Part shown: one piece after another, positions 1-9,284 of the stretch
Position numbering within the stretch: position 1 is the first letter of the stretch
Layout of the letters: every line of letters starts with the position of its first letter
Origin: Pseudomonas sp. UBA5706
Lineage (GTDB): Bacteria; Pseudomonadota; Gammaproteobacteria; Pseudomonadales; Pseudomonadaceae
Length of the DNA: 64,000 nt
Direction of reading: 5' to 3'
Assembly (NCBI RefSeq): GCF_002419965.1
Contig: NZ_DIHC01000033.1
Coordinates: 30,175 to 94,174 of the forward strand
Made by a program: the position numbers and the translations under genes
Notes under the pieces: model-generated
Database searches by the model: none
What the model saw: only the letters and a program-made list of their open reading frames with translations
What the model was told of the DNA's origin: nothing

Positions 1-235
1 TCAGCAAGCTGGACTCCTACGGCCTTCGGCCAGAAGCAAAGGCGCTGTCAACGCCGCAACCTACCCTCGGCCAAAATCACCCCCGCTACCCACCACAACC
101 CGCCTCTGCCCGCAGGGCGTAGGAGCCTGGCTTGCCGGCGATCTGCCGCCAAGCGGCAGCAAAACCGGTGCACGCGGTACGTCTGATACAACCGAGCCGT
201 CCGGTGCCATGGTCGGTGCCCGGCAGGTAAATCGC
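1..235. repeat. REP-like repeat region left of the gmd operon
   Basis: This stretch holds no gene. It carries Pseudomonas-type REP pieces in both orientations. One is a 'ctcctacg' arm near 14 followed by 'gccttcggccagaagc'; the other is 'gggcgtaggagc' from about 117 leading into the hairpin 'ctgccgccaagcggcag'. The same blocks recur around the RAYT gene at 8806-9270, for example near 9385-9460, so they probably belong to the same REP family. Confidence 0.6.
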
Positions 236-241
236 GCCCAA

Positions 242-272
242 TAAAAAAGGGTCGCGTTCACACGCGACCCTT
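242..272 (-). terminator. Rho-independent terminator of the T1SS-gmd operon
   Basis: A perfect 11-bp stem (aagggtcgcgt / acgcgaccctt, 247-257 with 262-272) closes a 4-nt loop. Read on the minus strand it is followed by a run of six T. It lies about 70 bp past the gmd stop codon and fits the end of the minus-strand operon. Confidence 0.9.
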
Positions 273-341
273 CTCTTTATGTTATGCAACCAGCTTACAG
301 CCTGGTTACCCGCTGTTTTTCATGCCGTGTTGCTGGCCAAA

Positions 342-1388
342 TCAGAACGATTTGCCGGACTTCACACGCTCCAAGTCGCTCTTGACCATCAGGTCACACA
401 GCTGTTCCAGCGTGGTCGTGGCTTCCCAGCCGAGCACACGCTTGGCTTTTTCCGGGTCGCCGATCAGCAGTTCGACTTCGGCGGGACGGTAGAACTTGGG
501 GTTGACCTGAATAACGGTCTTGCCGGTCTTGGTGTCGATGCCGTGCTCGTTGTCTGCGCTGCCTTTCCATTCCAGATTGATGTCGACGGCCTTGAAAGCC
601 ATGGACACGAAATCACGAACGGTTTCGGTGCGGTTGGTGGCCAGCACGAAGGTGTCCGGCTCGTCGGCCTGCAGCATGCGCCACATACCTTCGACGTATT
701 CCTTGGCGAAACCCCAGTCGCGCTTGGCGTCCATGTTGCCCAGTTCGAGCACGTCCTGCTGGCCCAGCGAGATGCGGGCAACGGCGTCGGTGATCTTGCG
801 GGTCACGAATTCCTTACCGCGCAGCGGCGATTCGTGGTTGAACAGGATGCCGCTGGAACCGAAGATCCCGTAGGACTCGCGGTAGTTGATGGTCATCCAG
901 TGGGCATACAGCTTGGCCACGCCGTACGGGCTGCGCGGGTAGAAATCGGTGTTTTCGGTCTGCGGGACCTGTTGCACCTTGCCGAACATCTCGGAAGTCG
1001 ACGCTTGGTAAAAGCGAATCTTCGGATTGACGATGCGGATGGCTTCCAGCAGGTTGACCGCGCCAATGCCGGTGATTTCGGCGGTGGTCACAGGCTGTTC
1101 GAAGGACACACCTACGAAGCTCTGGGCGGCCAGGTTGTAGATCTCCGAAGGCTCGGCCTTCTGCAGCAGACGTATGCTGGCGCCCAGGTCGGTCAGGTCG
1201 TGCTCGACCAGCTCCAGATTCGGGTGGTTCAACGCGCCGACTTCTTCAAGGCGCCAAAAGTTGACCGAACTGGTACGACGATAGGTGCCGTAAACCTTGT
1301 AGCCCTTTTCGAGAAGCAACTGGGTGAGGTAGGCGCCGTCCTGGCCGGTGATGCCCGTAATGATCACTGATTTGCTGGGTGCATTCAT
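342..1388 (-). CDS. gmd: GDP-mannose 4,6-dehydratase
   Basis: This enzyme converts GDP-D-mannose to GDP-4-keto-6-deoxy-D-mannose, the precursor of GDP-D-rhamnose and related deoxyhexoses for LPS. The 348-aa protein has normal family length. It shows the NAD(P)-binding GITGQDGAYL motif (residues 12-21), STSEMFG (130-136) with the catalytic Thr/Glu, and the YGVAK pair Tyr155/Lys159. The start ATG overlaps the stop of the TolC-like gene (ATGA), so translation is coupled to a secretion operon, which is unusual. The substrate is supplied by the ManC-type enzyme at 16899-18338. No rmd gene for the next step lies in the window. Identification is secure; the end sugar is inference. Confidence 0.97.
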   Translation of the reverse strand: MNAPSKSVIITGITGQDGAYLTQLLLEKGYKVYGTYRRTSSVNFWRLEEVGALNHPNLELVEHDLTDLGASIRLLQKAEPSEIYNLAAQSFVGVSFEQPVTTAEITGIGAVNLLEAIRIVNPKIRFYQASTSEMFGKVQQVPQTENTDFYPRSPYGVAKLYAHWMTINYRESYGIFGSSGILFNHESPLRGKEFVTRKITDAVARISLGQQDVLELGNMDAKRDWGFAKEYVEGMWRMLQADEPDTFVLATNRTETVRDFVSMAFKAVDINLEWKGSADNEHGIDTKTGKTVIQVNPKFYRPAEVELLIGDPEKAKRVLGWEATTTLEQLCDLMVKSDLERVKSGKSF

Positions 1389-2797
1389 TGCTTCGCGTTC
1401 CGCTGTGGGACAGAGTCCGTTTTACTGTTGTTACTCAACCAGATGTTCACGCTGTCGACGCTTTCCTCGGAAAGCTTGCCAGCCCAACGATTGAGGATGA
1501 ACAGGTTCGTGATGAAGTCGTACTGAGTCTTGAGCAGGTCACGACGAGCCTTGAACTCGTTCTGCGTCGCAGTCAGGACATCCACGGCATTCACCACCCC
1601 GTAAGAAAACGCCTTGTCTGCCGCAATGCTCGACTGCGCGGCAGAACTGAGGGCGTTTCGATTGGCGCGTATTTTTTCGACACTGGAGTCTGCGGTCAAG
1701 TAAGCATTTGTGGTTTCTTTGACAACCTGACGCCGCGTTGCCTCCATTTGCTCCTCTGCGGTGATCTGATCCTGATAAAGACCGCGCACACGCGCAGAGG
1801 TGGAACCGCCACTGTAGATTGGAATCTGCACGTTGACGCCCGCCACATAGCTGTCGGTCTTCGGCGCCAGGGCGTTGTTATAGCCTTCGTTGGTATTTTG
1901 CGCGCTGAGGTTCAGGCTGATGGAAGGGTAATGTGCGCCCTTACCGCCCCGCAGCGCAGCCTCTGCCGCTTCGACGGCATGTTGGCTGGCGAGCAGCTGA
2001 GGGTTGTTGACCGTCGCCAGCTCAACCCAGCTGGCGAGGCTTTCGGCCGAGACCTTCAATTCGACGTCATCGCGAACCCGGCTTAGACGCTCGGTGACCG
2101 GACGGCCGATGATTTCCGACAACGCCGCGCGGGTCACGCGAACCTGATTGCGGGCATCGACTTCCTGGGCTGCCAGCGAGTCCACGCGCGCTTGAATATC
2201 GAGCTTGTCGGTAATCATCGCCAGCTGTTTGGCGTACAGCGCGTTGACCCGATCCAGGTTTTTCTGGGTGGCGCGCAGTTCGGCCTGCACCAGTTCCAGC
2301 TCGTCGTCGGCCGCCAACGCGGCGAAGTAGCGCTGCGCCAGGTCTACCGTTGCTTCGGCCTGGGCTTCCTTGGATTCATCGCCGGCCTGCTTGGCCAGGC
2401 TCTTGAACTTCTCGTAGTTCTCCCAGGCAGCCTTGTTGTAGATGTGCTGGCTGAGCTGGATGCCGTAGTTCTCACTGCTGTACGACTGGGTGACCAGTTC
2501 GTTTTCCTGGTGGATGCGGTTCTTTCCCGCGGTGATATTCACCTGGGGCAGCAAACCACCGAATGCTTCGCGCTGTTGTTCCTTGCTCGATTGAGCGCGG
2601 GAATAGGAAGCCAGGACCCGAGGGTCCTCCAGGCGCGACTCACGATACAGCTGCATCAGGTCAGCGGAATACGTCGTGGCGCTGACGCTGCTCGCCGGCG
2701 GCTTGGGCTTGGAGGGTTCAGCGGTTTTCGGCTCAGCGGCCTGGACTTGCAGCGCCAGCATTCCCAACATCAGGCATGGAAACAGACGCACATTCAC
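1385..2797 (-). CDS. TolC-family outer-membrane channel of a type I secretion system
   Basis: The 470-aa protein starts with a signal peptide (about residues 1-20, ending AQA). It continues with two TolC-like helical repeats of the outer membrane efflux family, including PQVNITAGKN in the first half and YPSISLNLSAQ in the second. As the outer-membrane exit duct it would pair with the adaptor and ABC exporter encoded immediately upstream. The first possible start is a GTG that overlaps the adaptor stop (GTGA). A second in-frame GTG at 2791 is better spaced from a GAGGAG ribosome site, so the true start may be two codons later. gmd follows with a 4-bp overlap. Confidence 0.9.
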   Translation of the reverse strand: MNVRLFPCLMLGMLALQVQAAEPKTAEPSKPKPPASSVSATTYSADLMQLYRESRLEDPRVLASYSRAQSSKEQQREAFGGLLPQVNITAGKNRIHQENELVTQSYSSENYGIQLSQHIYNKAAWENYEKFKSLAKQAGDESKEAQAEATVDLAQRYFAALAADDELELVQAELRATQKNLDRVNALYAKQLAMITDKLDIQARVDSLAAQEVDARNQVRVTRAALSEIIGRPVTERLSRVRDDVELKVSAESLASWVELATVNNPQLLASQHAVEAAEAALRGGKGAHYPSISLNLSAQNTNEGYNNALAPKTDSYVAGVNVQIPIYSGGSTSARVRGLYQDQITAEEQMEATRRQVVKETTNAYLTADSSVEKIRANRNALSSAAQSSIAADKAFSYGVVNAVDVLTATQNEFKARRDLLKTQYDFITNLFILNRWAGKLSEESVDSVNIWLSNNSKTDSVPQRNAKQ

Positions 2798-4116
2798 TCC
2801 TCGATCATCGATTGCGAGATGGCGTTGCGGGCAGGCTGCAGCAGGTATTGCAGCATGGTCCGCTCGCCCGTCTTGACCAACACGTCGGCCGGCATACCCA
2901 CCAGCAGTTTGCGGTCGCCCAGCTTGTGCGCACCGGCTTCGGTCACTTTGACGCGGGCCAGGTAGTAAGGCTGGCCGGTTTTCTCGTTGGTCAGGCGGTC
3001 AGCCGAAACGCTGGTGACAACGCCTTCGATGACCGGCGTGGTCGCACTGTTGAAGGCACTGAAACGGATGTCGGCGAATTTGCCGATGGCGACCCGGTTA
3101 ATGTCCTGCGGCGGCACTTGCGACTCGACCACCAGATCGGATACCGAAGGCACGATGTCCAGCAGCGGCGTGGCCTGGCGTACCACACCACCGACGGTGT
3201 GCACGGTCATGCCAATCACCATGCCGTCGTCGGGGGCACGGATGATGATGCGGGTCAGGCGGTCAGCCAGCGCGGCGGTTTTCTCTTGCAGGTCGTAAGC
3301 TTTGGTCTGGACTTCTGCCAGTTGCTTGGCGACGTCAGAGTTGAAGTCCTTGTTGATCTGCAGGATCTGCAATTGCGTTTCGTTGATCTGCAGGCGGGTC
3401 TTGGTGATGGTCGAACGATGGTCCGCCACTTCCGATTTGAGCATGTCCAGCTTGCGCTGCTGTTCGAGCATGCGTTGCTTGTCGACGAAGCCTTGAGCCA
3501 ACAGGTCGCGCAGGTCACCGATTTCGCCGGTGTAGGAACTTTCAAGATTGGTTTTGGTGCCAATCATGTCGTCAGTGCCCTTGATCTGCTGGTTGAGCTG
3601 ACCGATACGCTCCTGCAACACGGAAATCTGCCCCAGACGGGCACCGCGACGGGCATTGAACACTTGAGTCTCGCCAGCCCGGGCCTCGATACCGCGCGGG
3701 GTATCGGCTTCGTCCATCGAGCCAAAATTAATCGCCGGCAGGTCGTCGCGCTCGGCCATCAACCGCGCTTCCATCGCGCGGGCGGCAATCAGCTGGTTGT
3801 GGTTCATGTCGTATTCGGCGCGCAGTTGCGCGTCGTCGAGAACGATCAGCGGGTCGCCCTTCTTGACGATATCCCCGTCGTGCACCAGCACGTCTTTGAC
3901 GATCCCGCCTTCCAGATGCTGAACGGTTTTGCGGTAAGCCTGCACGGTCACGACGCCTGGCGCATACACAGCGCCGTCAATGGGGGCGAATGCTGCCCAG
4001 CCGCCGAAAATACCGAAGGTGACGAGCAGGATGCCGAAGCCCAGGCGACGGGTCTTTTTGTCCGAAACAGGTAAATCCGAGAAGTTATCGGGTTGAATAC
4101 TGAGGGTGCGGGTCAT
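2794..4116 (-). CDS. HlyD-family periplasmic adaptor of a type I secretion system
   Basis: The 440-aa membrane-fusion protein links the inner-membrane ABC exporter to the TolC-like channel. One N-terminal membrane segment (about residues 24-45, GILLVTFGIFGGWAAF) is followed by a first biotinyl-lipoyl half, a long coiled coil (roughly 90-280) and the second half with the typical VIGMTVHTVGGVV stretch. The ATG at 4116 was chosen over an upstream one at 4158 because AGGAAG sits just before it and it leaves a 13-bp gap after the ABC gene. It ends in a 4-bp overlap with the channel gene. It resembles AprE/PrtE adaptors. The exported substrate is not encoded nearby. Confidence 0.92.
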   Translation of the reverse strand: MTRTLSIQPDNFSDLPVSDKKTRRLGFGILLVTFGIFGGWAAFAPIDGAVYAPGVVTVQAYRKTVQHLEGGIVKDVLVHDGDIVKKGDPLIVLDDAQLRAEYDMNHNQLIAARAMEARLMAERDDLPAINFGSMDEADTPRGIEARAGETQVFNARRGARLGQISVLQERIGQLNQQIKGTDDMIGTKTNLESSYTGEIGDLRDLLAQGFVDKQRMLEQQRKLDMLKSEVADHRSTITKTRLQINETQLQILQINKDFNSDVAKQLAEVQTKAYDLQEKTAALADRLTRIIIRAPDDGMVIGMTVHTVGGVVRQATPLLDIVPSVSDLVVESQVPPQDINRVAIGKFADIRFSAFNSATTPVIEGVVTSVSADRLTNEKTGQPYYLARVKVTEAGAHKLGDRKLLVGMPADVLVKTGERTMLQYLLQPARNAISQSMIEE

Positions 4117-4129
4117 CGATATCTTCCTG

Positions 4130-5863
4130 TCAGGCGCGAACGGGCGCGCCTGTGCCAACCTGGGCTTTTTGTTGAGCGGCGACTTGTTGCTTGTTCAACT
4201 CTTCCATCACCTGGTCACGCGGACCGTACATGCTGATACCGCCGGCACTCATGACCAACAGGCGGTCGAGCTGGGACAGAATCGTGGTGCGGTGGGTGAT
4301 GACGAAGATGGTCGCACCGCTCTGCTTCAATTCCAGAATGGCCGTCGCCAGCGCGCGCTCGCCGACCTCGTCGAGGTTGGAGTTCGGCTCATCGAGCAGG
4401 ATCAGGCGTGGCGAGCCGTAGATGGCGCGAGCCAGGCCGACACGCTGACGTTGACCGCCGGAGAGGTTGACGCCGTCGCTGCCGATGACGGTGTCGTAAC
4501 CTTCAGGCAGTTGCAGGATCATTTCGTGAACGCCTGCGGTCTTGGCGGCCTTGACCACCAGTTCAGGGTCGACATCGGCAAAACGTGCGATGTTTTCACT
4601 GATGCTGCCTTCGAACAGCTCGATGTCCTGCGGCAGGTAACCCAGGTGCGGGCCCAGCTCGTGCTTGTCCCAGTTGGCGATATCGGCGCCATCGAGGCGA
4701 ACCACCCCGTGTTGTGGCGCCCAGACGCCCATCAGCGCACGGGCCAGCGTCGATTTACCCGAGGCGCTCGGGCCGATAATGCCAACGACGGCCCCGGCGG
4801 GCACGGCGAAGCTGATGCCACGAATGATCGGCGTCTTCGAACCCGGTGCCCCGACGATCAGGTTGTCGACCAGGATATTGCCCTGCGGAACCGGCAGCGA
4901 CATACGCTCAGGCTCGGCTTTCTGCTTGTCGAGGATGTCGTTAAGACGGTCGTACTGCGAACGTGCGGCAATGAAGCCTTTCCAGCTGCCGATGATCAGG
5001 TCGATCGGCGCCAGTGCACGGCCCAGCAGTACGGAACCGGCAATCACCAGCCCCGGGCTGATTTCGTGGTTAACCGCCAGGTAGGCGCCCAGGCCCAGAA
5101 TCAGGGACTGGATCAGCATGCGGAAGGTCTTGGAGACGGAACTGACGATCCCGCCCTTGTCGCTGGCATGGGATTGCAGCAACAGGACATTGCGCTGACG
5201 ACGGCTCCAACGCTCGATGAGCGTGTTGAGCATGCCCATCGATTCGATGACTTCGGCGTTACGCAGATTCTTGGTGGTGTACAGCGTCGCGGCGATGTTT
5301 TCCTTGTTCGCCTGACCCAGCGCCTTGCCGGTAAAACGCTCGTTGAGGAACGCCAGGATAAGCAAAACGATTGCACTGCCGATCGCCACCCAGCCGTACC
5401 AGGGGTGGAACATGAACATCACGGCGACGTAAATCGGCAGCCAAGGGGCGTCGAAGAAGGCGAACAGGCCGTTACCGGTAAGAAACTGGCGCAGGCCGGT
5501 CAGGTCATTGAGCGACTGCGCCGAGGCGTCCATACCGCCAGTGCTCAAGGCGCGTTTGAAGCTGGCCTTGTACACATCGCGGCTGAGCATCACATCCAGA
5601 CGCGTACTGACCCGCACCATGATCCGCGAGCGAATCCACTCCAGCGACCCCATGGTGATAACTAGGACGGTCATGATCAGGGTGAGCATGGTCAGCGTTG
5701 TCAGGTTACCGCTCGTCACGACCCGACCGTAGACCTGAAGCATATAAAAGGTAGGCACGAGCATCAGCGCATTGACGAACAAGCTGAAAAAGCCGACCGA
5801 AATAAAACTGCTCCTGCAAGATTTCAAGGCAGCCTGCAAGCTGTTTTCGTGTGTGCTGCGCAT
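4130..5863 (-). CDS. Type I secretion ABC exporter (permease-ATPase), PrtD/AprD type
   Basis: This is a fused membrane and ATPase half-transporter. The N-terminal half has about six membrane segments, beginning FISVGFFSLFVNALMLVPTF. The C-terminal half shows Walker A GPSASGKST, the signature LSGGQRQR and Walker B LILLDEPNSNLDE. At about 577 aa it lacks the extra N-terminal peptidase-like domain of LapB-type exporters, so it fits the PrtD/AprD group, which export RTX-type proteases and lipases. An upstream start at 5929 is possible; 5863 was preferred for family length because neither start has a strong ribosome site. It is the first gene of the exporter-adaptor-channel-gmd operon. Confidence 0.93.
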   Translation of the reverse strand: MRSTHENSLQAALKSCRSSFISVGFFSLFVNALMLVPTFYMLQVYGRVVTSGNLTTLTMLTLIMTVLVITMGSLEWIRSRIMVRVSTRLDVMLSRDVYKASFKRALSTGGMDASAQSLNDLTGLRQFLTGNGLFAFFDAPWLPIYVAVMFMFHPWYGWVAIGSAIVLLILAFLNERFTGKALGQANKENIAATLYTTKNLRNAEVIESMGMLNTLIERWSRRQRNVLLLQSHASDKGGIVSSVSKTFRMLIQSLILGLGAYLAVNHEISPGLVIAGSVLLGRALAPIDLIIGSWKGFIAARSQYDRLNDILDKQKAEPERMSLPVPQGNILVDNLIVGAPGSKTPIIRGISFAVPAGAVVGIIGPSASGKSTLARALMGVWAPQHGVVRLDGADIANWDKHELGPHLGYLPQDIELFEGSISENIARFADVDPELVVKAAKTAGVHEMILQLPEGYDTVIGSDGVNLSGGQRQRVGLARAIYGSPRLILLDEPNSNLDEVGERALATAILELKQSGATIFVITHRTTILSQLDRLLVMSAGGISMYGPRDQVMEELNKQQVAAQQKAQVGTGAPVRA

Positions 5864-6331
5864 ATTTTGAATGCCGAAATGGGTATCAGGAAAAGCGCGC
5901 GAGTGTAACATCGCCAATACCCCTGACAAATGAAAAGGTGTTTAACGCCGTAGGTATCTTCCAGGCGGCTCGTAAGACTATTCAGTGAGCATTGAGCGCA
6001 CAGGCCGCGTAAATCGCCGACGCAAAGAATTTGCCTGTCCACTGCAAGCCCCCTAGACTCGGCTCCGGCCGTGCCAACGTGGCTTGAACGCGCCTGCTAA
6101 TCGTCAGAAAACTGGCGTTGATGTCGCCCCGCTCTATCGTTTTCGAGGGGATGGTTTTGGATGATCCTGCAGCCCATGCGATGGACGGCAGGCTCATCTC
6201 CGGTCGTCGCTTGACCGCTGAGCGCTGTTCCCAGTGAGGCGCGCTCGCTCAACACCGACAGCCGGTTCGACACTGCCCGGCCTTGTCCAGTGGCAAAACA
6301 ATTCCTGCTTCGATTGCCGCTAAGGATCAGC
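5864..6331. other. Divergent intergenic region between the T1SS operon and the GT2 gene
   Basis: About 470 bp separate two divergently transcribed gene groups, so both promoters should lie here. No convincing protein-coding frame was found and no operator is clear by eye. The only supported element is the AAGGA ribosome site at 6322-6326, which sets the start of the plus-strand glycosyltransferase. Confidence 0.5.
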
Positions 6332-7324
6332 ATGATCAACTCTTCAAAAATCGCCGTCGTCATCCCCTGCTACAAGGTCAAATCCCACATCCTCGACGTG
6401 CTGCACAACATCGGCCAGGAAGTCGACCATATTTACGTGGTGGATGACTGCTGCCCCGATCAGTCAGGCGAGTTCGTGACAGCCAACTGCACAGACCCAC
6501 GGGTCAAGGTCATCATGTGCCCTGTGAACCAGGGCGTCGGCGGCGCAGTGATGACCGGGTATGAGGCCGCGATTGCCGAGGGTGTCGACATCATCGTCAA
6601 GGTTGACGGCGACGGGCAGATGGATCCGGCGCTGATTGCCGATTTCGTGTTGCCGATTGCCAACGGTGAGGCGGATTACACCAAGGGCAACCGTTTCTTC
6701 GATCTCGAAGAGATCCGCCAGATGCCCAAGGTGCGGCTGTTGGGCAACGCGGCGCTGTCGTTCATGACCAAGCTGTCGTCAGGCTATTGGGACTTGTTCG
6801 ACCCGACCAACGGGTTTACCGCGATCCACGCCAACATTGCCTCGCACTTACCGATGAAGAAAATCAGCCACCGGTATTTTTTCGAAACCGACATGCTGTT
6901 TCGTTTGAACATCCTGCGCGCGGTCGTGATAGACGTACCAATGGATGCCAAGTACGACGATGAAGTCAGCAACCTGAAGATCTCTAAAATCGTGGGCGAG
7001 TTCCTGCTAAAGCACATTCGCAACATGAGCAAACGTGTGTTCTACAACTATTATCTGCGCGACATGTCACTGGCTTCGATCGAACTTCCGGTCGGCGTGC
7101 TGCTGGTGCTGGCCGGCGCCCTCTTCGGCCTGAACCACTGGGCGGGCGCGTTAAGCTCCGGCGTTCAAACCACACCCGGCACCGTGATGCTCGCTGCGTT
7201 GCCGATCATCGTCGGCACTCAGTTCATTCTGGCGTTCCTGGGGCAGGACATTGCGTCCGTGCCTCGGCGCGTCCTTCATTTGCACAAGAAGAAGAAAGCC
7301 TTCTCCCAGAGCCCTAAACCATGA
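6332..7324 (+). CDS. Family 2 glycosyltransferase, dolichyl/polyprenyl-phosphate sugar synthase type
   Basis: The 330-aa protein has a GT-A fold N-terminus beginning IAVVIPCYK, the metal-binding acidic motif KVDGDGQMDP and the DPM1-like NRFFDLEE region. Two membrane segments lie near the C-terminus, a layout typical of enzymes that load a sugar onto undecaprenyl phosphate. The ATG at 6332 follows AAGGATCAGC; an upstream in-frame start at 6290 lacks such a site. Its stop overlaps the start of the next gene by 4 bp. Together they look like a lipid-linked sugar donor maker plus its flippase. The sugar and acceptor cannot be told from sequence. Confidence 0.85.
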   Translation: MINSSKIAVVIPCYKVKSHILDVLHNIGQEVDHIYVVDDCCPDQSGEFVTANCTDPRVKVIMCPVNQGVGGAVMTGYEAAIAEGVDIIVKVDGDGQMDPALIADFVLPIANGEADYTKGNRFFDLEEIRQMPKVRLLGNAALSFMTKLSSGYWDLFDPTNGFTAIHANIASHLPMKKISHRYFFETDMLFRLNILRAVVIDVPMDAKYDDEVSNLKISKIVGEFLLKHIRNMSKRVFYNYYLRDMSLASIELPVGVLLVLAGALFGLNHWAGALSSGVQTTPGTVMLAALPIIVGTQFILAFLGQDIASVPRRVLHLHKKKKAFSQSPKP

Positions 7325-7659
7325 TTTATTTCGTTGCGCTGATCTGCGTCCTGGGCATCGCCGCCGGGCAGATCCTGTTCAAACTCAGTGCTACATCGCT
7401 GCACAAGACCGGCAACCTGTTCGACCCTTCCACGCTGATGACGCTGTTTTCGGCCTTCGCGCTGTATGGCATCACGACCCTGGCATGGGTCTGGGTCCTG
7501 CAGAAGATCGAACTGGGTAAAGTCTATCCGCTGATGGCCCTGGCCTTTGTCATCGTTCCCATCGGCAGCTACTTCGTCTTCGGCGAAAAATTCCAGACCC
7601 AGTATTTCGTCGGCGTCGCTGTCATCATCGCCGGGATCATCATCACGGTCAGGGCTTGA
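7321..7659 (+). CDS. Small EamA/SMR-like membrane protein, probable lipid-sugar flippase subunit
   Basis: The 112-aa, very hydrophobic protein has four predicted membrane helices (for example FSAFALYGITTLAWVWVLQ and QYFVGVAVIIAGIIITV). It ends with a short conserved-looking tail, as in the ArnE/ArnF and small multidrug resistance families. Its ATG overlaps the stop of the glycosyltransferase gene (ATGA), so the two are translationally coupled. By analogy with Arn-type systems it may move the polyprenyl-linked sugar across the inner membrane. That role is inferred from context; an SMR-type efflux role is the alternative. Confidence 0.75.
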   Translation: MIYFVALICVLGIAAGQILFKLSATSLHKTGNLFDPSTLMTLFSAFALYGITTLAWVWVLQKIELGKVYPLMALAFVIVPIGSYFVFGEKFQTQYFVGVAVIIAGIIITVRA

Positions 7660-8790
7660 ACCACCTGCCGGGCTGACACCGCCCTTGCGAACTGCCCCTG
7701 CCCGACGCACCGCGCCGGCTGGTTTTGCTGCCGGTTCCCGGCAGATCGTCGGCAAGCCGGACTCCTACGCCTTCGGCAGAAGCGGGCCAGTGTGAACGCG
7801 CCTCTGCGGCAGAAAAATCGAATGGCGCTAAAGACACAAACGCTCTGATTCCGCCCGCAAGCACATAACCCAATGACGCCAAAAACTTCAGGCTTTTGAT
7901 TCGGCCCAAAAGCACATAACCGAATGACGCCCAAAACCTGCGGCTTTTGATTCTGCCCGAAGGGCGTAGGAGCGCAGCTTGCTCGCGATCGGCTGCGCAG
8001 CAGTCGTAAACCCTGCCACCCCGGCCTGTCTGACACACCGCGCCGGCTGGTTTTACTGCCGGTCCCCGGCAGATCGTCGGCAAGCCGGACTCCTACGCCT
8101 TCGGCAGAAGCGGGCCAGTGTGAACGCGCCTTTGCGCCAGAAAATTGAATGACGCCCAAAACCTGCGGCTTTTGATTCTGCCCAAAGGGCGTAGGAGCGC
8201 AGCTTGCTCGCGATCGGCTGCGCAGCAGGCGTAAACCCTGTCACCACGGCCTGCCTGGCACACCGCGCCACCTGGTTTTGCTGCCGGTTCCCGGCAGATC
8301 GTCGGCAAGCCGGACTCCTACGCCTTCGGCAGAAGCGGGCCAGTGTGAACGCGCCGCTGCGGCAGAAAATTGAATGGCGCAAAAGACACAACCGCTTTGA
8401 TTCTGCCCGCAAGCAAATAACCGAATGAAGCCAAAGACCTTAGGCTTTTGATTCGGCCCAAAAGCACATAAACGAATGACGCCCAAAACCTGCGGCTTTT
8501 GATTCTGCCCGAAGGGCGTAGGAGCGCAGCTTGCTCGCGATCGGCTGCGCAGCAGTCGTACACCCTGCCACCACGGCCGGCCTGGCACACCGTGCCGGCT
8601 GGTTTTGCTGCCGGTCCCCGGCAGATCGTCGGCGAGCCGGACTCCTACGCCTTCGGCAGAAGCGGGCCGGCGTGAATATGCCTCTGCAGCAAGCACATCC
8701 GGCCAGGTTCAGAAGCCCAGAGAAACATCGAGCAAATATCCTCCCGCACGCTTCCTTGATCATCTCCTAGCCTTGCTCCTACGTTGATCA
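7660..8790. repeat. Array of inverted REP sequences (BIME/REPIN-like)
   Basis: There is no gene here. Four copies of one REP type lie at 7714-7771, 8042-8099, 8267-8324 and 8594-8651; each has the hairpin tgccggttcccggca and ends ctcctacgcc. Three copies of the opposite type, beginning gggcgtaggagcgcagc, lie at 7962-8003, 8187-8228 and 8514-8555. The two types carry the same core in opposite directions and alternate, forming about three tandem modules of 230-330 bp. The intervening spacers are also repeated (for example 'gacgcccaaaacctgcgg'). The array abuts a RAYT gene, which is the known source of such repeats in Pseudomonas. Confidence 0.9.
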
Positions 8791-8805
8791 CCAAGGTGCA
8801 AAGGA

Positions 8806-9270
8806 ATGCCGACACTCCCTCCACACGCCCGACAGTTACGCGCTGGTCGGTACTCCGGCACGCATCAAATTTACCTGCTGACGTCGGTTGTACAGAATCG
8901 CTACCCCTTATTCACCGACTGGCGACTCGGACGATTGGTGGTGGATGAGTTCAGGTTGGCAGAAGAGCAAGGAGCCGCGCGTTCATACGCATGGGTGGTC
9001 ATGCCTGACCATTTCCACTGGCTTGTTGAATTGCGCGACAGCACGCTACCGACCCTGATGCGTCGCGCCAAATCACGCAGCGCGCACAGCATTAACCGAC
9101 GGTTGGGCAAGCGATGCCGGGTCTGGCAGAAGGGCTACCATGACCGTGCACTGCGTTCGGAAGAGGACCTCGTTCACGCCGCACGGTACATAGTTGCCAA
9201 TCCTTTGCGGGCCGGGTTGGTGTGCAGGATGGGAGACTATCCGCTGTGGGACACAGTGTTTTTGGCCTGA
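8806..9270 (+). CDS. REP-associated tyrosine transposase (RAYT, Y1 HUH family)
   Basis: The 154-aa protein matches the IS200-like Y1 transposase group associated with REP sequences. It has RAGRYSGTHQIYLLTSV at the N-terminus, the HUH-type metal motif in MPDHFHWLVEL and the presumptive catalytic tyrosine in KGYHDR. It ends with AARYIVANPLRAGLV, a hallmark of the RAYT branch. Such proteins bind and cut REP hairpins and are thought to spread them; they are usually single-copy, vertically inherited residents. REP copies flank it on both sides (7714-8651 and 9285-9470). The gene looks intact. Confidence 0.93.
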   Translation: MPTLPPHARQLRAGRYSGTHQIYLLTSVVQNRYPLFTDWRLGRLVVDEFRLAEEQGAARSYAWVVMPDHFHWLVELRDSTLPTLMRRAKSRSAHSINRRLGKRCRVWQKGYHDRALRSEEDLVHAARYIVANPLRAGLVCRMGDYPLWDTVFLA

Positions 9271-9284
9271 CAGAGCCACGTCAT

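Noticed and set aside
279..1370. Long open frame antisense to gmd
   Set aside because: It is a high-GC mirror of a certain gene, with no ribosome site and no family likeness.
2776..5665. Two long plus-strand frames opposite the T1SS genes (2776-4074 and 4106-5665)
   Set aside because: Rich in His/Gln/Val and antisense to clear adaptor and exporter genes; typical shadow frames of GC-rich DNA.
7660..8700. Possible CRISPR array
   Set aside because: Repeats are long, palindromic and in alternating orientation, with spacers that are themselves repeated; no cas genes. They are REP elements.
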